This document shows positions 1 through 4,978 of a stretch of 7,601 nt of DNA, piece by piece (position 1 is the first letter of the stretch; each line of letters opens with the position of its first letter). The DNA comes from Rhizobacter sp. (GTDB taxonomy: Bacteria > Pseudomonadota > Gammaproteobacteria > Burkholderiales > Burkholderiaceae_C): the NCBI GenBank assembly GCA_025359585.1, contig JANYFX010000440.1:1-7601 (forward strand). Reading direction: 5' to 3'. The notes below the pieces were generated by a model, which did no database searches, was not told where the DNA came from, and saw only the letters and a list, made by a program, of their open reading frames with translations. A program made the translations under genes and the position numbers.

Positions 1-1175
1 GTCCACGCGGTTGACAGGTTGTTGATCGAACGGCCGACCGTCAACGGCAGTTTGTCGAATTCGGCGTTTAGGGCCGCGCTCTGACCTTGCAGCGCCGAGA
101 TCACGCGCGCCGACGTGAGTTCACCCGCTTCGCCTAGCGATTTCAGCTTGCCCACGGCCACGCCGAGACCGTCGGCCAGAGCCTTCGCGAGCCGTGGCGC
201 GTTTTCGAGCAGCGATCGAAGCTCGTCCCCTTGAAGCTTCCCTGACGCGAGCGCTTGAGCGAGTTGCGTCACTGCCGAACCGGCTTCCTGTGCGGATGCG
301 CCCGACAGTTGAATTGCCTGCGTGAGTGTCTCGGTCAGACGCAATGCGTCGGCCACAGCAAGGCCCGATTCTTTGCCGGCTTGCGCAATGCGTGTGAACG
401 CAGCGCCCACAGTGTCGACTGACACACCCGTACGCTGGGCAATGTCGAAAAGACCCTTGAAGGTTTCTTGAAACTCACTGGTCGAATTCGTCGCGAGCCT
501 CGTGCGCGCTGCGAGGTTCGCGAACGCGTCGGTGGTCTGCGCGAGCGATCCGACCAGGCCACCGAGTAGCTGCCCGCCCACGGCCGCAGCGGCGAGCGTT
601 TGAATCGCGCGCAGTTGATCGCCGATGCCGGCCAGCGCCTTGCGCGTCGCATCGCCGGCCGTCACTTGCTGATCGCCGGCAGCCTTCGCAGCGGCGCCGG
701 TCTGCCGGTAGGCGTTCGCAGCGGCGTTCAGGTCGGCGCGTAGCGCGGTCTCGGCGGCGGCAGCGTTGCGGGCCGCGCTGCTGGCCTGTGCGAGCGCGTC
801 GGCCTTGTCACGTAGCGCCGCTTTGCCGTCGATAACTGCGAGCTTGAGGCCACGTTCGCTGGCCTGAAATTCGGCGGTACTGCGCGTCGCTTTGTCGCTC
901 TCGGCGCGCAGCCGGGCGAGCGTGTCGACCTTCTCCCGTAGCGCGGTTTTCTCAGCGTTGCGGTCGGCTCGCGCAGTGCCCTCGGCCTCGCGCAGTTCGC
1001 GGGTCTTGGCGGTCAGCTTGTCGACGGCGGCGGCTGTATCGAGAAAAGCGGCCGGCAAGGCTTTCCCATCCGTGCCCAAGTCGCGCAGTTCTTTGCTGAG
1101 CGCTGAAACGTCTTGTGCGCCCTCTACATCAATTGCGAGGCCGACGTGCACGTCCCGGCTGTTGTTCGTTGCCAT
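1..1175 (-). CDS. Phage tail tape measure protein, N-terminal part (runs off left edge)
   Basis: I translated this minus-strand frame by hand. It is open from an ATG at 1175 to the window edge, giving 391 residues with no stop. Residues 1-50 form a short alpha/beta-looking lead-in. Residues about 51-165 are Ala/Glu/Arg-rich and look like a long coiled coil with recurring TALR/AALRDK segments (near 77, 119 and 143). Residues about 195-391 match the conserved tape measure domain: a Gly/Ala-rich hydrophobic patch (195-212), then GDELRSLLENAPRLAKALA at 316-334, LKSLGEAGELTSARV at 344-358 and a C-terminal EFDKLP at 372-377. In long-tailed phages this protein sets tail length and is packed inside the tail tube. 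The start is backed by AAGGAG at 1185-1190, nine bases upstream, overlapping the stop of the preceding gene. The hydrophobic, lytic or length-setting C-terminal regions are not visible, so full length is unknown. The family call rests on remembered motif pattern, not a search. Confidence 0.88.
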   Translation of the reverse strand, partial: MATNNSRDVHVGLAIDVEGAQDVSALSKELRDLGTDGKALPAAFLDTAAAVDKLTAKTRELREAEGTARADRNAEKTALREKVDTLARLRAESDKATRSTAEFQASERGLKLAVIDGKAALRDKADALAQASSAARNAAAAETALRADLNAAANAYRQTGAAAKAAGDQQVTAGDATRKALAGIGDQLRAIQTLAAAAVGGQLLGGLVGSLAQTTDAFANLAARTRLATNSTSEFQETFKGLFDIAQRTGVSVDTVGAAFTRIAQAGKESGLAVADALRLTETLTQAIQLSGASAQEAGSAVTQLAQALASGKLQGDELRSLLENAPRLAKALADGLGVAVGKLKSLGEAGELTSARVISALQGQSAALNAEFDKLPLTVGRSINNLSTAW

Positions 1176-1180
1176 GCTCG

Positions 1181-1429
1181 TTATCTCCTTCTCATCGCTG
1201 CCACGCGGGCGGTCAGTTCGTTGCGCGTCGGCGCGCGCAGGTCTTGCAGTCCCAGAGAGGCCAAGTTCGCGACAGTCACATGTATGTCGAGGCCGGTAAG
1301 GCGCAACGCAGGCCCCTTCGGATTCAGCCGATGCAGGCTCAGACCACGCGCGCGGATCGCGGCAAGCACTTGGGAGGCCCGCACCGTGTCGGCGGTGATG
1401 CTGGGATCAACGAAGCCGCGGGCTTTCAT
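1181..1429 (-). CDS. Small hypothetical protein directly upstream of tape measure gene
   Basis: This gene encodes 82 residues from an ATG at 1429 that overlaps the stop of the previous gene (ATGA). AAGG lies about eight bases upstream. Its TAA stop (1183-1181) sits inside the ribosome-binding region of the tape measure gene, so the two are almost certainly co-translated. The protein is basic, with no cysteine, no signal peptide and no membrane segment. It ends in a basic tail (RVAAMRRR) after a run of short Leu-rich segments. In long-tailed phages the slot just before the tape measure gene usually holds a tail-assembly chaperone, but I see no sequence feature that identifies this protein as one, and no obvious slippery frameshift site was found. 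Function unknown. Confidence 0.72.
   Translation of the reverse strand: MKARGFVDPSITADTVRASQVLAAIRARGLSLHRLNPKGPALRLTGLDIHVTVANLASLGLQDLRAPTRNELTARVAAMRRR
1185..1190 (-). promoter_or_regulatory. Ribosome-binding site of the tape measure gene
   Basis: AAGGAG on the minus strand, nine bases before the ATG at 1175, is the best Shine-Dalgarno sequence in the cluster. It lies within the last codons of the 82-aa gene, whose TAA overlaps the spacer, so tape measure translation has its own strong signal as well as coupling. It decides the start of the tape measure protein. Confidence 0.8.
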
Positions 1430-1758
1430 GCGAGCACCTTAAATCCGGCGATTTCGAGATCGCGATGCGTCGTGACATCGATGCCGCGCCCATCGTTCAG
1501 CAGGCGGCCGATCAGGGTCGCGTCGTGCGTTATGCCGAGCGTTTCGTGCACGCCGAGTTCATTCGGTAGCGGCCACAGCAGTACGGCACGCGGCACCCCC
1601 ACGGCGCCAGGTGCAGTGTGGTCGTGCCGGATGTACGGGCCGCCGGGCTCGCGCGCGAGCACCGTTCCCGCCGGCATCGGCACGGTGTCGGTGATCCGCA
1701 CGCTGATCGCCGAAACAGCGCTCGGCGTGGATGCGAACAGCCAGCGGGGGAGACTCAC
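1426..1758 (-). CDS. Hypothetical small beta-rich protein, possibly head-decoration-like
   Basis: This gene encodes 110 residues from a GTG at 1758 that overlaps the preceding stop (GTGA). A GTGGAG about nine bases upstream supports the start. It overlaps the next gene by four bases. The protein is rich in Val, Gly and Pro, with predicted short beta strands. The central pattern PAGTVLAREPGGPYIRHD (residues about 28-45), followed by a VLLWP segment, ITHDATLIGRLL and a C-terminal DLEIAGFKV, resembles the order of elements in lambda gpD-like head-decoration proteins: a 'PAGTVL' strand, a late 'hDA.l.g.L' strand and a terminal 'L...GI.V'. That resemblance is weak pattern memory, and the location near a tape measure gene would be odd for a head gene. 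Other small beta-barrel phage structural proteins are equally possible. The CDS itself is well supported by overlap and start context. Confidence 0.72.
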   Translation of the reverse strand: MSLPRWLFASTPSAVSAISVRITDTVPMPAGTVLAREPGGPYIRHDHTAPGAVGVPRAVLLWPLPNELGVHETLGITHDATLIGRLLNDGRGIDVTTHRDLEIAGFKVLA

Positions 1759-2378
1759 GGTGTGGTCTCCACTTGAATAAACGTCTTGATCGAACCGTCC
1801 GCAGCGCGCTGAATTTCGCTTGTGGTCTTGCGATCCGGCAAGGACACCACGTTTACCGCGAGTGGCGCGTGGGCGTCTTCAGCTTCCACGCTCTCAGGCG
1901 AGATGCGGTACAGCGCCAGCACTTCGGCCGGCGTCATCCGTTGGAATTCAGCGATCCAATGCACCAGCACCGACGTGGGCCCGCGCACCATCCAACGATT
2001 GAGGCCAACGGATGTGACCGTCAGCCACCGATCGACGGCCCTTGCGATCAGCGAGAAAGCCGGGCCAACGCCATGCACAGTGAACGATCGCTGATACGCC
2101 CGCGCCGTTAACGCCGTGCTGGTCACAATCTTGTCTGTCGGTGCCGCTTCGTGCGCGAGGTCGAATCCTTCGATCGGGTCGAGGCTGATTGCCAGAGAGT
2201 CGAGTACCCCGGTGGTGTCATCTAGGCGATATTGTTCGCCCGCCTTGATTGGTTCGATACGGACTCCCGAACCGATCAAGCCCGCAACGAGAGAGTCGAG
2301 GTGTAGCCCCGCCGGACCCGACAGCACCCAGCGCACTTCTGTCGCTGGGAGCGTGTACGAGGTGAACGGGGCCGTCAT
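1755..2378 (-). CDS. Hypothetical protein, 207 aa, in coupled phage gene cluster
   Basis: I do not recognise the family. It has 207 residues, starting at an ATG at 2378 overlapped by the stop of the upstream gene (ATGA). There is no good ribosome-binding site, so translation probably depends on coupling. The N-terminal half (1-85) contains alternating hydrophobic segments and several Asp/Glu-rich turns. The middle (about 95-145) has RAYQRSFTVHGVGPAFSLIARAVDRW followed by a Trp-containing strand-like segment. The C-terminal part (150-207) looks mixed, with a final strand (TFIQV). No signal peptide, transmembrane helix, Walker motif, HTH or zinc site is visible. Its place three genes before the tape measure gene makes a tail or head-tail role plausible, but the sequence does not show it. 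Confidence 0.75.
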   Translation of the reverse strand: MTAPFTSYTLPATEVRWVLSGPAGLHLDSLVAGLIGSGVRIEPIKAGEQYRLDDTTGVLDSLAISLDPIEGFDLAHEAAPTDKIVTSTALTARAYQRSFTVHGVGPAFSLIARAVDRWLTVTSVGLNRWMVRGPTSVLVHWIAEFQRMTPAEVLALYRISPESVEAEDAHAPLAVNVVSLPDRKTTSEIQRAADGSIKTFIQVETTP

Positions 2379-2929
2379 GCCGTCATGCCCAGAACAGCGC
2401 GCGGGTTAGCGTCTGCGCGTCGGGCGATCGGTGCGCCAGCCGCCTCGCTCACTTCGATCAACCGTTCTTCGGCGGTCTCGATTTCGAGTAGCTCGCGATC
2501 AATCTCGGCGAGGCGTTCGGCGCGTTCGGCGGCGGTCGGGCCGCTCTCGGTTTGGTCGAGGTGCCGGCAGAGCGCAGCGCACAACGCATTGGGGCCGAGC
2601 ACGGCGGCGAGCAACGCTGCCATATCGATCATGCCGGTGGCGGTGGCTTGCACAGTCAACGGGCCCTTGTGGTCGTTGCCGAACGCGATCCCCGTCACTG
2701 GGTTGCTGATTGGCACGCTCAGCATCTCGTTCAGGTCGTTGCCGAAAGCAACGCCAGCCACGCGGTGCGCAAGCCTTGCGTCTCCGATCGTGGCCTGTGC
2801 GCTGCACCAGGCGCCGATCTCGTTGCGAGTGGTGGCGTGATCTTGCGGGCCGTTTGCGATGGCCACGCGTTCGAGGCGAAGGACAGAGATTCGGTCGCGC
2901 AATGCGCCGAGCGTGAGAGTTTTAGCCAT
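2375..2929 (-). CDS. Hypothetical protein with 21-residue internal repeat and C-terminal coiled coil
   Basis: I chose the ATG at 2929 (184 aa) rather than the upstream in-frame ATG at 2965. It lies one base after the previous gene's stop, with GAGG about nine bases ahead, and it begins with a hydrophobic-patterned MAKTLTLGALRDRISVLR helix. Residues 57-77 and 78-98 form a tandem duplication with the consensus V.G.AFGND....L.V, suggesting paired beta hairpins. Residues 100-125 are a hydrophobic Ala/Leu segment, too polar overall for a confident membrane helix. Residues 131-163 are a strongly charged coiled coil (AERAERLAEIDRELLEIE). The tail ends in RRADANPRAVLGM, a type of C-terminus I associate with uncharacterised phage proteins. 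Function unknown. The upstream and downstream genes are tightly coupled. Confidence 0.78.
   Translation of the reverse strand: MAKTLTLGALRDRISVLRLERVAIANGPQDHATTRNEIGAWCSAQATIGDARLAHRVAGVAFGNDLNEMLSVPISNPVTGIAFGNDHKGPLTVQATATGMIDMAALLAAVLGPNALCAALCRHLDQTESGPTAAERAERLAEIDRELLEIETAEERLIEVSEAAGAPIARRADANPRAVLGMTA
2671..2746. repeat. 13-bp direct repeat spaced exactly 63 bp
   Basis: GGTCGTTGCCGAA occurs at 2671-2683 and 2734-2746. The 63-base period equals 21 codons and corresponds to the duplicated AFGND-containing unit in the encoded protein. The flanking bases have diverged, so this is an older internal duplication whose core codons have stayed identical. Confidence 0.85.
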
Positions 2930-2930
2930 G

Positions 2931-3305
2931 TCAGTGCGCCTCGGCATATTTGGTGAGTCGTGCAACGAGCGTGGCGAGCGGCGCCACGTGCAATTCGAGG
3001 GCGTCGAGTCGGCGCTTGAGGTCGTGCATGCGCTCGCGATCGGCCAGTGCGGCGCGGACTGTCTGCAGCGAGATGTGCGCGTCGAAAGCCTGCTCGGTCG
3101 AGAGCTTCGCGAGGTCGTCTAGGTCGGCGTCGAGAACCTCGTGGTTCGGTCCTTTGCGCCGGGCCATCCCAGACCGCAGCGATTCAAGATGCGCCCGGTG
3201 GCTGTCGGCGAAGTACCGATGCTCGGCAGCCATGCCGGACTGCGTGACGCGAAACTGGTCGAGGTCGCCTGACAGGCGCACGAGCTTGGCGTGGTTGATG
3301 GTCAT
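2931..3305 (-). CDS. Hypothetical helical/coiled-coil protein, 124 aa
   Basis: The ATG at 3305 overlaps the preceding stop (ATGA), with GAGG about eight bases upstream. The 124 residues look almost wholly alpha-helical. A first helical stretch (5-50) is rich in Arg, His and Glu. A second (55-85) contains DADLDDLAKLSTEQAFDAH. A third (88-120) has heptad-like spacing of Leu, Val and Ala (RMHDLKRRLDALELHVAPLATLVARL). There are no cysteines, membrane segments or enzyme motifs. A small oligomeric coiled-coil protein is the best description. In phage clusters such proteins can be scaffolds, chaperones or regulators, and nothing here separates these. It ends one base before the next gene's start, so it is part of the same coupled series. 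Confidence 0.75.
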   Translation of the reverse strand: MTINHAKLVRLSGDLDQFRVTQSGMAAEHRYFADSHRAHLESLRSGMARRKGPNHEVLDADLDDLAKLSTEQAFDAHISLQTVRAALADRERMHDLKRRLDALELHVAPLATLVARLTKYAEAH

Positions 3306-3700
3306 GCTGCGGCCCTCAGCAATTGCAGACGCACGCGCCCGATACCGCCCGCGCTGATGCTGCGAGCGTTGCCGGTCGCGTCAGCAAGCATGTGCGCGAC
3401 TGCGCGCAGCGGTGTGCCGGCACGTTTGAATTCGGCGGCCAGGCTGTCGGCCTTGAACAGCGAGCACAGGCGATCGAGCGCGGTGCCGGTGCTGGCGCGA
3501 GCGCTGATCGGCGCGGCGGTGCGTGCGGTGCGCGAGAGCGGCACCGGTGCGGCCGGGGGCTTGGTGCGTTGCTCGCCCTGTAGCACGCGGCGCGTATCGA
3601 GGCCTACTTGCGACGCGATATAGGCGGCGACCGTCGGCGAGTGGCCGGCTGCGATGGCCTCGATACGCACCTGTTCGCGATAGCTCTGATCGGCGCTCAT
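3302..3700 (-). CDS. Hypothetical protein, 132 aa, two helical parts joined by Pro/Ala linker
   Basis: The start is an ATG at 3700, overlapping the stop of the HTH gene, with AAGGGG about eight bases upstream (a good site). Residues 1-42 look helical (REQVRIEAIAAGHSPTVAAY then ASQVGLDTRRVL). Residues 43-72 are a low-complexity Pro/Ala/Thr/Arg linker. Residues 73-132 are a second helical part ending in a basic, Leu-rich tail. The first part loosely resembles the short helical tail that follows the catalytic domain in some ClpP/S49-type phage head proteases (an 'AaG.p..Aa.fI......vr..L' pattern), but the catalytic domain is absent. So it is either unrelated or a detached tail. No HTH, membrane or metal site is visible. 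Function unknown. Confidence 0.75.
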   Translation of the reverse strand: MSADQSYREQVRIEAIAAGHSPTVAAYIASQVGLDTRRVLQGEQRTKPPAAPVPLSRTARTAAPISARASTGTALDRLCSLFKADSLAAEFKRAGTPLRAVAHMLADATGNARSISAGGIGRVRLQLLRAAA

Positions 3701-3918
3701 GCGGCTACCCCTTGTACAAGGTGGTCGATGTAGGTCACGAGATCAGAGGTGTTGGCGAACAAATGTCCGCCGCGACCGAACTGCTCGATGCGGATCGGCA
3801 GTTGCCCGGCGCGCGAGGCGCTGACCATGAGGTCGGGTGTCAGCCCCAGCCGGCGCGCGGCGGGGTGGATTCGCTGCCACACAGGCGGGTTGCCGTGGGC
3901 ATTGGTGGGTTCGTCCAT
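3697..3918 (-). CDS. AlpA/excisionase-type helix-turn-helix DNA-binding protein
   Basis: I chose the ATG at 3918 (73 aa) over an upstream in-frame start at 4068. AAAGG lies six bases ahead of it, and the extra N-terminal 50 residues of the longer form look unlike the rest. Residues about 18-48 fit the short winged/HTH pattern of AlpA, MerR-like excisionase and HTH_17 proteins: HPAARRLGLTP, then SRAGQLPIRIEQFGRGGHLF, ending in DLVTYIDHL. In that pattern G38-x-L40-P41-x-R43 forms the turn after the recognition helix. Members act as small transcription activators or as excision directionality factors in prophages and islands. The gene heads the coupled small-gene cluster leading to the tape measure gene, which favours a regulatory role for this operon. 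It could also be an Xis, but no integrase is in view. The last four bases overlap the next gene. Confidence 0.66.
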   Translation of the reverse strand: MDEPTNAHGNPPVWQRIHPAARRLGLTPDLMVSASRAGQLPIRIEQFGRGGHLFANTSDLVTYIDHLVQGVAA

Positions 3919-4401
3919 GTCTGGCCTTTCGAGGAATTGCAGGCGGATGCTGTCGATCCGAAGCAAGGAAGTCACGCGGTTCGATTTAGGTAAAACCGCG
4001 AACACCGAGATCGTCAGACGGATCGGCGGCGGCGTCACGGAGTGGCGTTTCGCAATTGCGGGAGGCAAAGAACGGTGCGCATGGTTTCTGGGGTCGTGCG
4101 GTCATGATTGCGAAGGCCGGAAACTCTCGACGCCCGGGCTTCTTTGGCCCCGTGCGCTATTTCGACGTTCCAGGGGCCCCCGGTATCTCTCGCACCGACG
4201 GCCGCGCCGGCCAGCAGCCCCTGACAGCGCCGTGCGCAGGCGATCAGGTCGAGGGTGAGGCGCTGGGTGCAGCACCGGCGCGCGTGGCTGTACTGGCCGC
4301 AGACGTGACGGCGCCCGCGCCAGCCACGGTGAAGGGCCGAGCGCGGGCGCTGCGGGTGGGCCGAGAGAGTGCACCCGTGTGGGCGTCACCCGACATGGTG
4401 G
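3919..4401. other. Gene-poor 480-bp region with long open frames on both strands
   Basis: No gene here is convincing, but the region does not look like ordinary spacer. On the minus strand one frame stays open from about 4385 to 4024 without a good start. A second holds a 50-residue ORF (ATG at 4396, five bases after the preceding stop, ending at 4244) and a 39-residue ORF (ATG at 4105, ending at 3986). On the plus strand a frame is open from a TTG at 4056 to 4760, with a better ATG at 4104. By hand count, third-position GC of the plus frame over 4056-4415 is about 72 percent, and of its in-register minus frame about 77 percent, which does not discriminate. GC-rich DNA easily leaves such frames open. 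A small regulatory RNA or a leader-peptide region controlling the downstream HTH gene is possible. Confidence 0.4.
3975..4000. repeat. Short inverted repeat upstream of the HTH gene
   Basis: CGCGGTT (3975-3981) and AACCGCG (3994-4000) form a perfect 7-bp inverted repeat around a 12-base AT-rich centre. It lies 57 bases before the start of the AlpA-like gene on its transcribed side. It could be an operator for the HTH protein or a neighbouring repressor, or a hairpin in the leader. No T-run follows on either strand, so I do not call it a terminator. Seven base pairs can occur by chance in GC-rich DNA. Confidence 0.35.
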
Positions 4402-4760
4402 TCAGCGCGGCGTCACGCCGTCGATCAGGCGCTGCCTGCGATAAAGCACAAGGGACATCATCGCTAGTGCAGAACGGGCGTTTGCGATCGCGCTTTCGGG
4501 AGTCAATTGTTTTTCGTCCGCTGCCCGCAGATCGTCCGCTGCCCGCAGATCGTCGCTCAGTGTTTCGAGCGCATCGTCGTCAAGGGCGTCGAAGTCAATC
4601 GCCTGCCACACGACATCATCCTGCGTCTCGCCGCACGTGTCGCGGGCACGCGCAACCCGAACCGGATCGCTCATGTCTTCGCGGTGAATCGGCGCCGACC
4701 AATGGCTGCCGCTCCAATGGCGATAGAAGTCGACCACACGGGGTTCGCAGGAACTGGTGA
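4104..4760 (+). CDS. Doubtful plus-strand ORF antisense to the small acidic gene
   Basis: This is listed only as a possibility. From the ATG at 4104 the frame runs 219 codons. It is preceded by a 10-codon reading frame (GTG at 4075, with GGGAGG a few bases before it) whose TGA overlaps the ATG, as in translational coupling. The first residues (MIAKAGNSRRPGFFG) recall the 'AKS..GRR.PG' stretch I associate with Ash/Icd-like small proteins of P4-type elements. However, the second half lies antisense to the better-supported gene at 4402-4812 and is Arg/Ser/Pro-rich, typical of a shadow frame. If real, the product probably ends up shorter than the frame suggests. All flanking genes are on the other strand. 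Confidence 0.15.
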   Translation: MIAKAGNSRRPGFFGPVRYFDVPGAPGISRTDGRAGQQPLTAPCAGDQVEGEALGAAPARVAVLAADVTAPAPATVKGRARALRVGRESAPVWASPDMVVSAASRRRSGAACDKAQGTSSLVQNGRLRSRFRESIVFRPLPADRPLPADRRSVFRAHRRQGRRSQSPATRHHPASRRTCRGHAQPEPDRSCLRGESAPTNGCRSNGDRSRPHGVRRNW

Positions 4761-4812
4761 TGTACCAGCCGGCGAGGGTGGGGGGTTCGATAGACCAGGG
4801 CGTGATGTTCAT
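4402..4812 (-). CDS. Small acidic hypothetical phage protein with DLRAAD repeat
   Basis: This gene encodes 136 residues from an ATG at 4812, which follows an in-frame TAA closely, so no longer start exists. The ribosome-binding site is poor (GAG about ten bases upstream). Residues 1-45 contain an aromatic-rich motif, GWYITSS at 15-21 and W33/W38 in HWSGSHWSAP. This resembles small phage proteins of the DUF551-like kind, in which a GWY and a later W.G..W.. mark a compact beta domain. Residues 65-100 are strongly acidic (FDALDDDALETLSDD) and include DLRAAD twice in a row. Residues 105-130 form a hydrophobic helix (ANARSALAMMSLVLYRRQRL) that is amphipathic rather than clearly membrane-spanning. 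It follows the replication gene, across the inverted-repeat region, on the same strand. The role is unknown; an accessory early protein is likely. Confidence 0.68.
   Translation of the reverse strand: MNITPWSIEPPTLAGWYITSSCEPRVVDFYRHWSGSHWSAPIHREDMSDPVRVARARDTCGETQDDVVWQAIDFDALDDDALETLSDDLRAADDLRAADEKQLTPESAIANARSALAMMSLVLYRRQRLIDGVTPR
4515..4550. repeat. Perfect 18-bp tandem duplication inside the small acidic gene
   Basis: CGTCCGCTGCCCGCAGAT occurs twice back to back (4515-4532 and 4533-4550), followed by the first four bases of a third copy. On the coding (minus) strand it yields DLRAAD twice. The copies are identical, and 18 bases keeps the frame, so this looks like a recent slippage duplication tolerated in an acidic linker. 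Confidence 0.93.
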
Positions 4813-4893
4813 TTTTGGTGGTACTCGAAATTAGCGCGAGGTCGGCCGCGCTGGTGCCGTAGGTGCCGATCATCCACATAGTTATTTCGTGCA

Positions 4894-4955
4894 AACGTAC
4901 AACCACCCGAACGGTGGGGCCTATGGGTGGGCGCACCTATGGGGGTTGCTACGTT
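4894..4955. repeat. Imperfect inverted repeat enclosing two CCTATGGG direct repeats
   Basis: AACGTACAACCACCC (4894-4908) and GGGGGTTGCTACGTT (4941-4955) are inverted copies differing by one inserted and one changed position. Between and partly inside the right arm, CCTATGGG occurs twice (4920-4927 and 4936-4943), 16 bp apart start to start. The cluster lies in the non-coding gap upstream of the small acidic gene, next to the larger inverted repeat by the replication gene. It fits an operator or replication-control site. I see no strong promoter: the best minus-strand pair is TTGTAC/TATGTG, 17 bp apart (4903-4875), with three of six matches each. Confidence 0.5.
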
Positions 4956-4978
4956 CTAGCGAAGTGGCGGCCACACCT

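Noticed and set aside
335..652. Minus-strand 105-aa open frame inside the tape measure gene
   Set aside because: It is in a different frame from the tape measure protein, which gives a coherent family-like sequence here, whereas this frame gives an Arg/Pro/Ser-rich product.
892..1780. Several plus-strand open frames over the tape measure and small-gene region
   Set aside because: They are antisense to the tape measure N-terminus and the coupled genes. The compositions are Arg/Ser/Pro-rich, and none has a consistent ribosome-binding site or operon context.
2930..2965. Longer N-terminus (ATG at 2965) for the 184-aa protein
   Set aside because: It would overlap the upstream gene by 35 bases with a polar, unrelated-looking lead. 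The ATG at 2929 fits the one-base spacing and a GAGG site.
2385..3623. Plus-strand open frames antisense to the small genes
   Set aside because: The minus-strand genes are linked by exact stop/start overlaps with plausible ribosome-binding sites, while the plus frames overlap each other and have low-complexity compositions.
3919..4068. Longer N-terminus (start at 4068) for the AlpA-like protein
   Set aside because: This protein family is about 60-90 residues long, and the ATG at 3918 has AAAGG at proper spacing. The extra 50 residues show no domain.
4875..4903. Promoter-like TTGTAC / TATGTG pair with 17-bp spacing on the minus strand
   Set aside because: Only three of six matches in each box, which is expected by chance. 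Kept as a note in the repeat feature rather than annotated.
4616..4936. Minus-strand 106-aa open frame upstream of and overlapping the small acidic gene
   Set aside because: Most of it overlaps the acidic gene in another frame and becomes Arg-rich there. The first 40 residues look less shadow-like, but no good start signal was seen.
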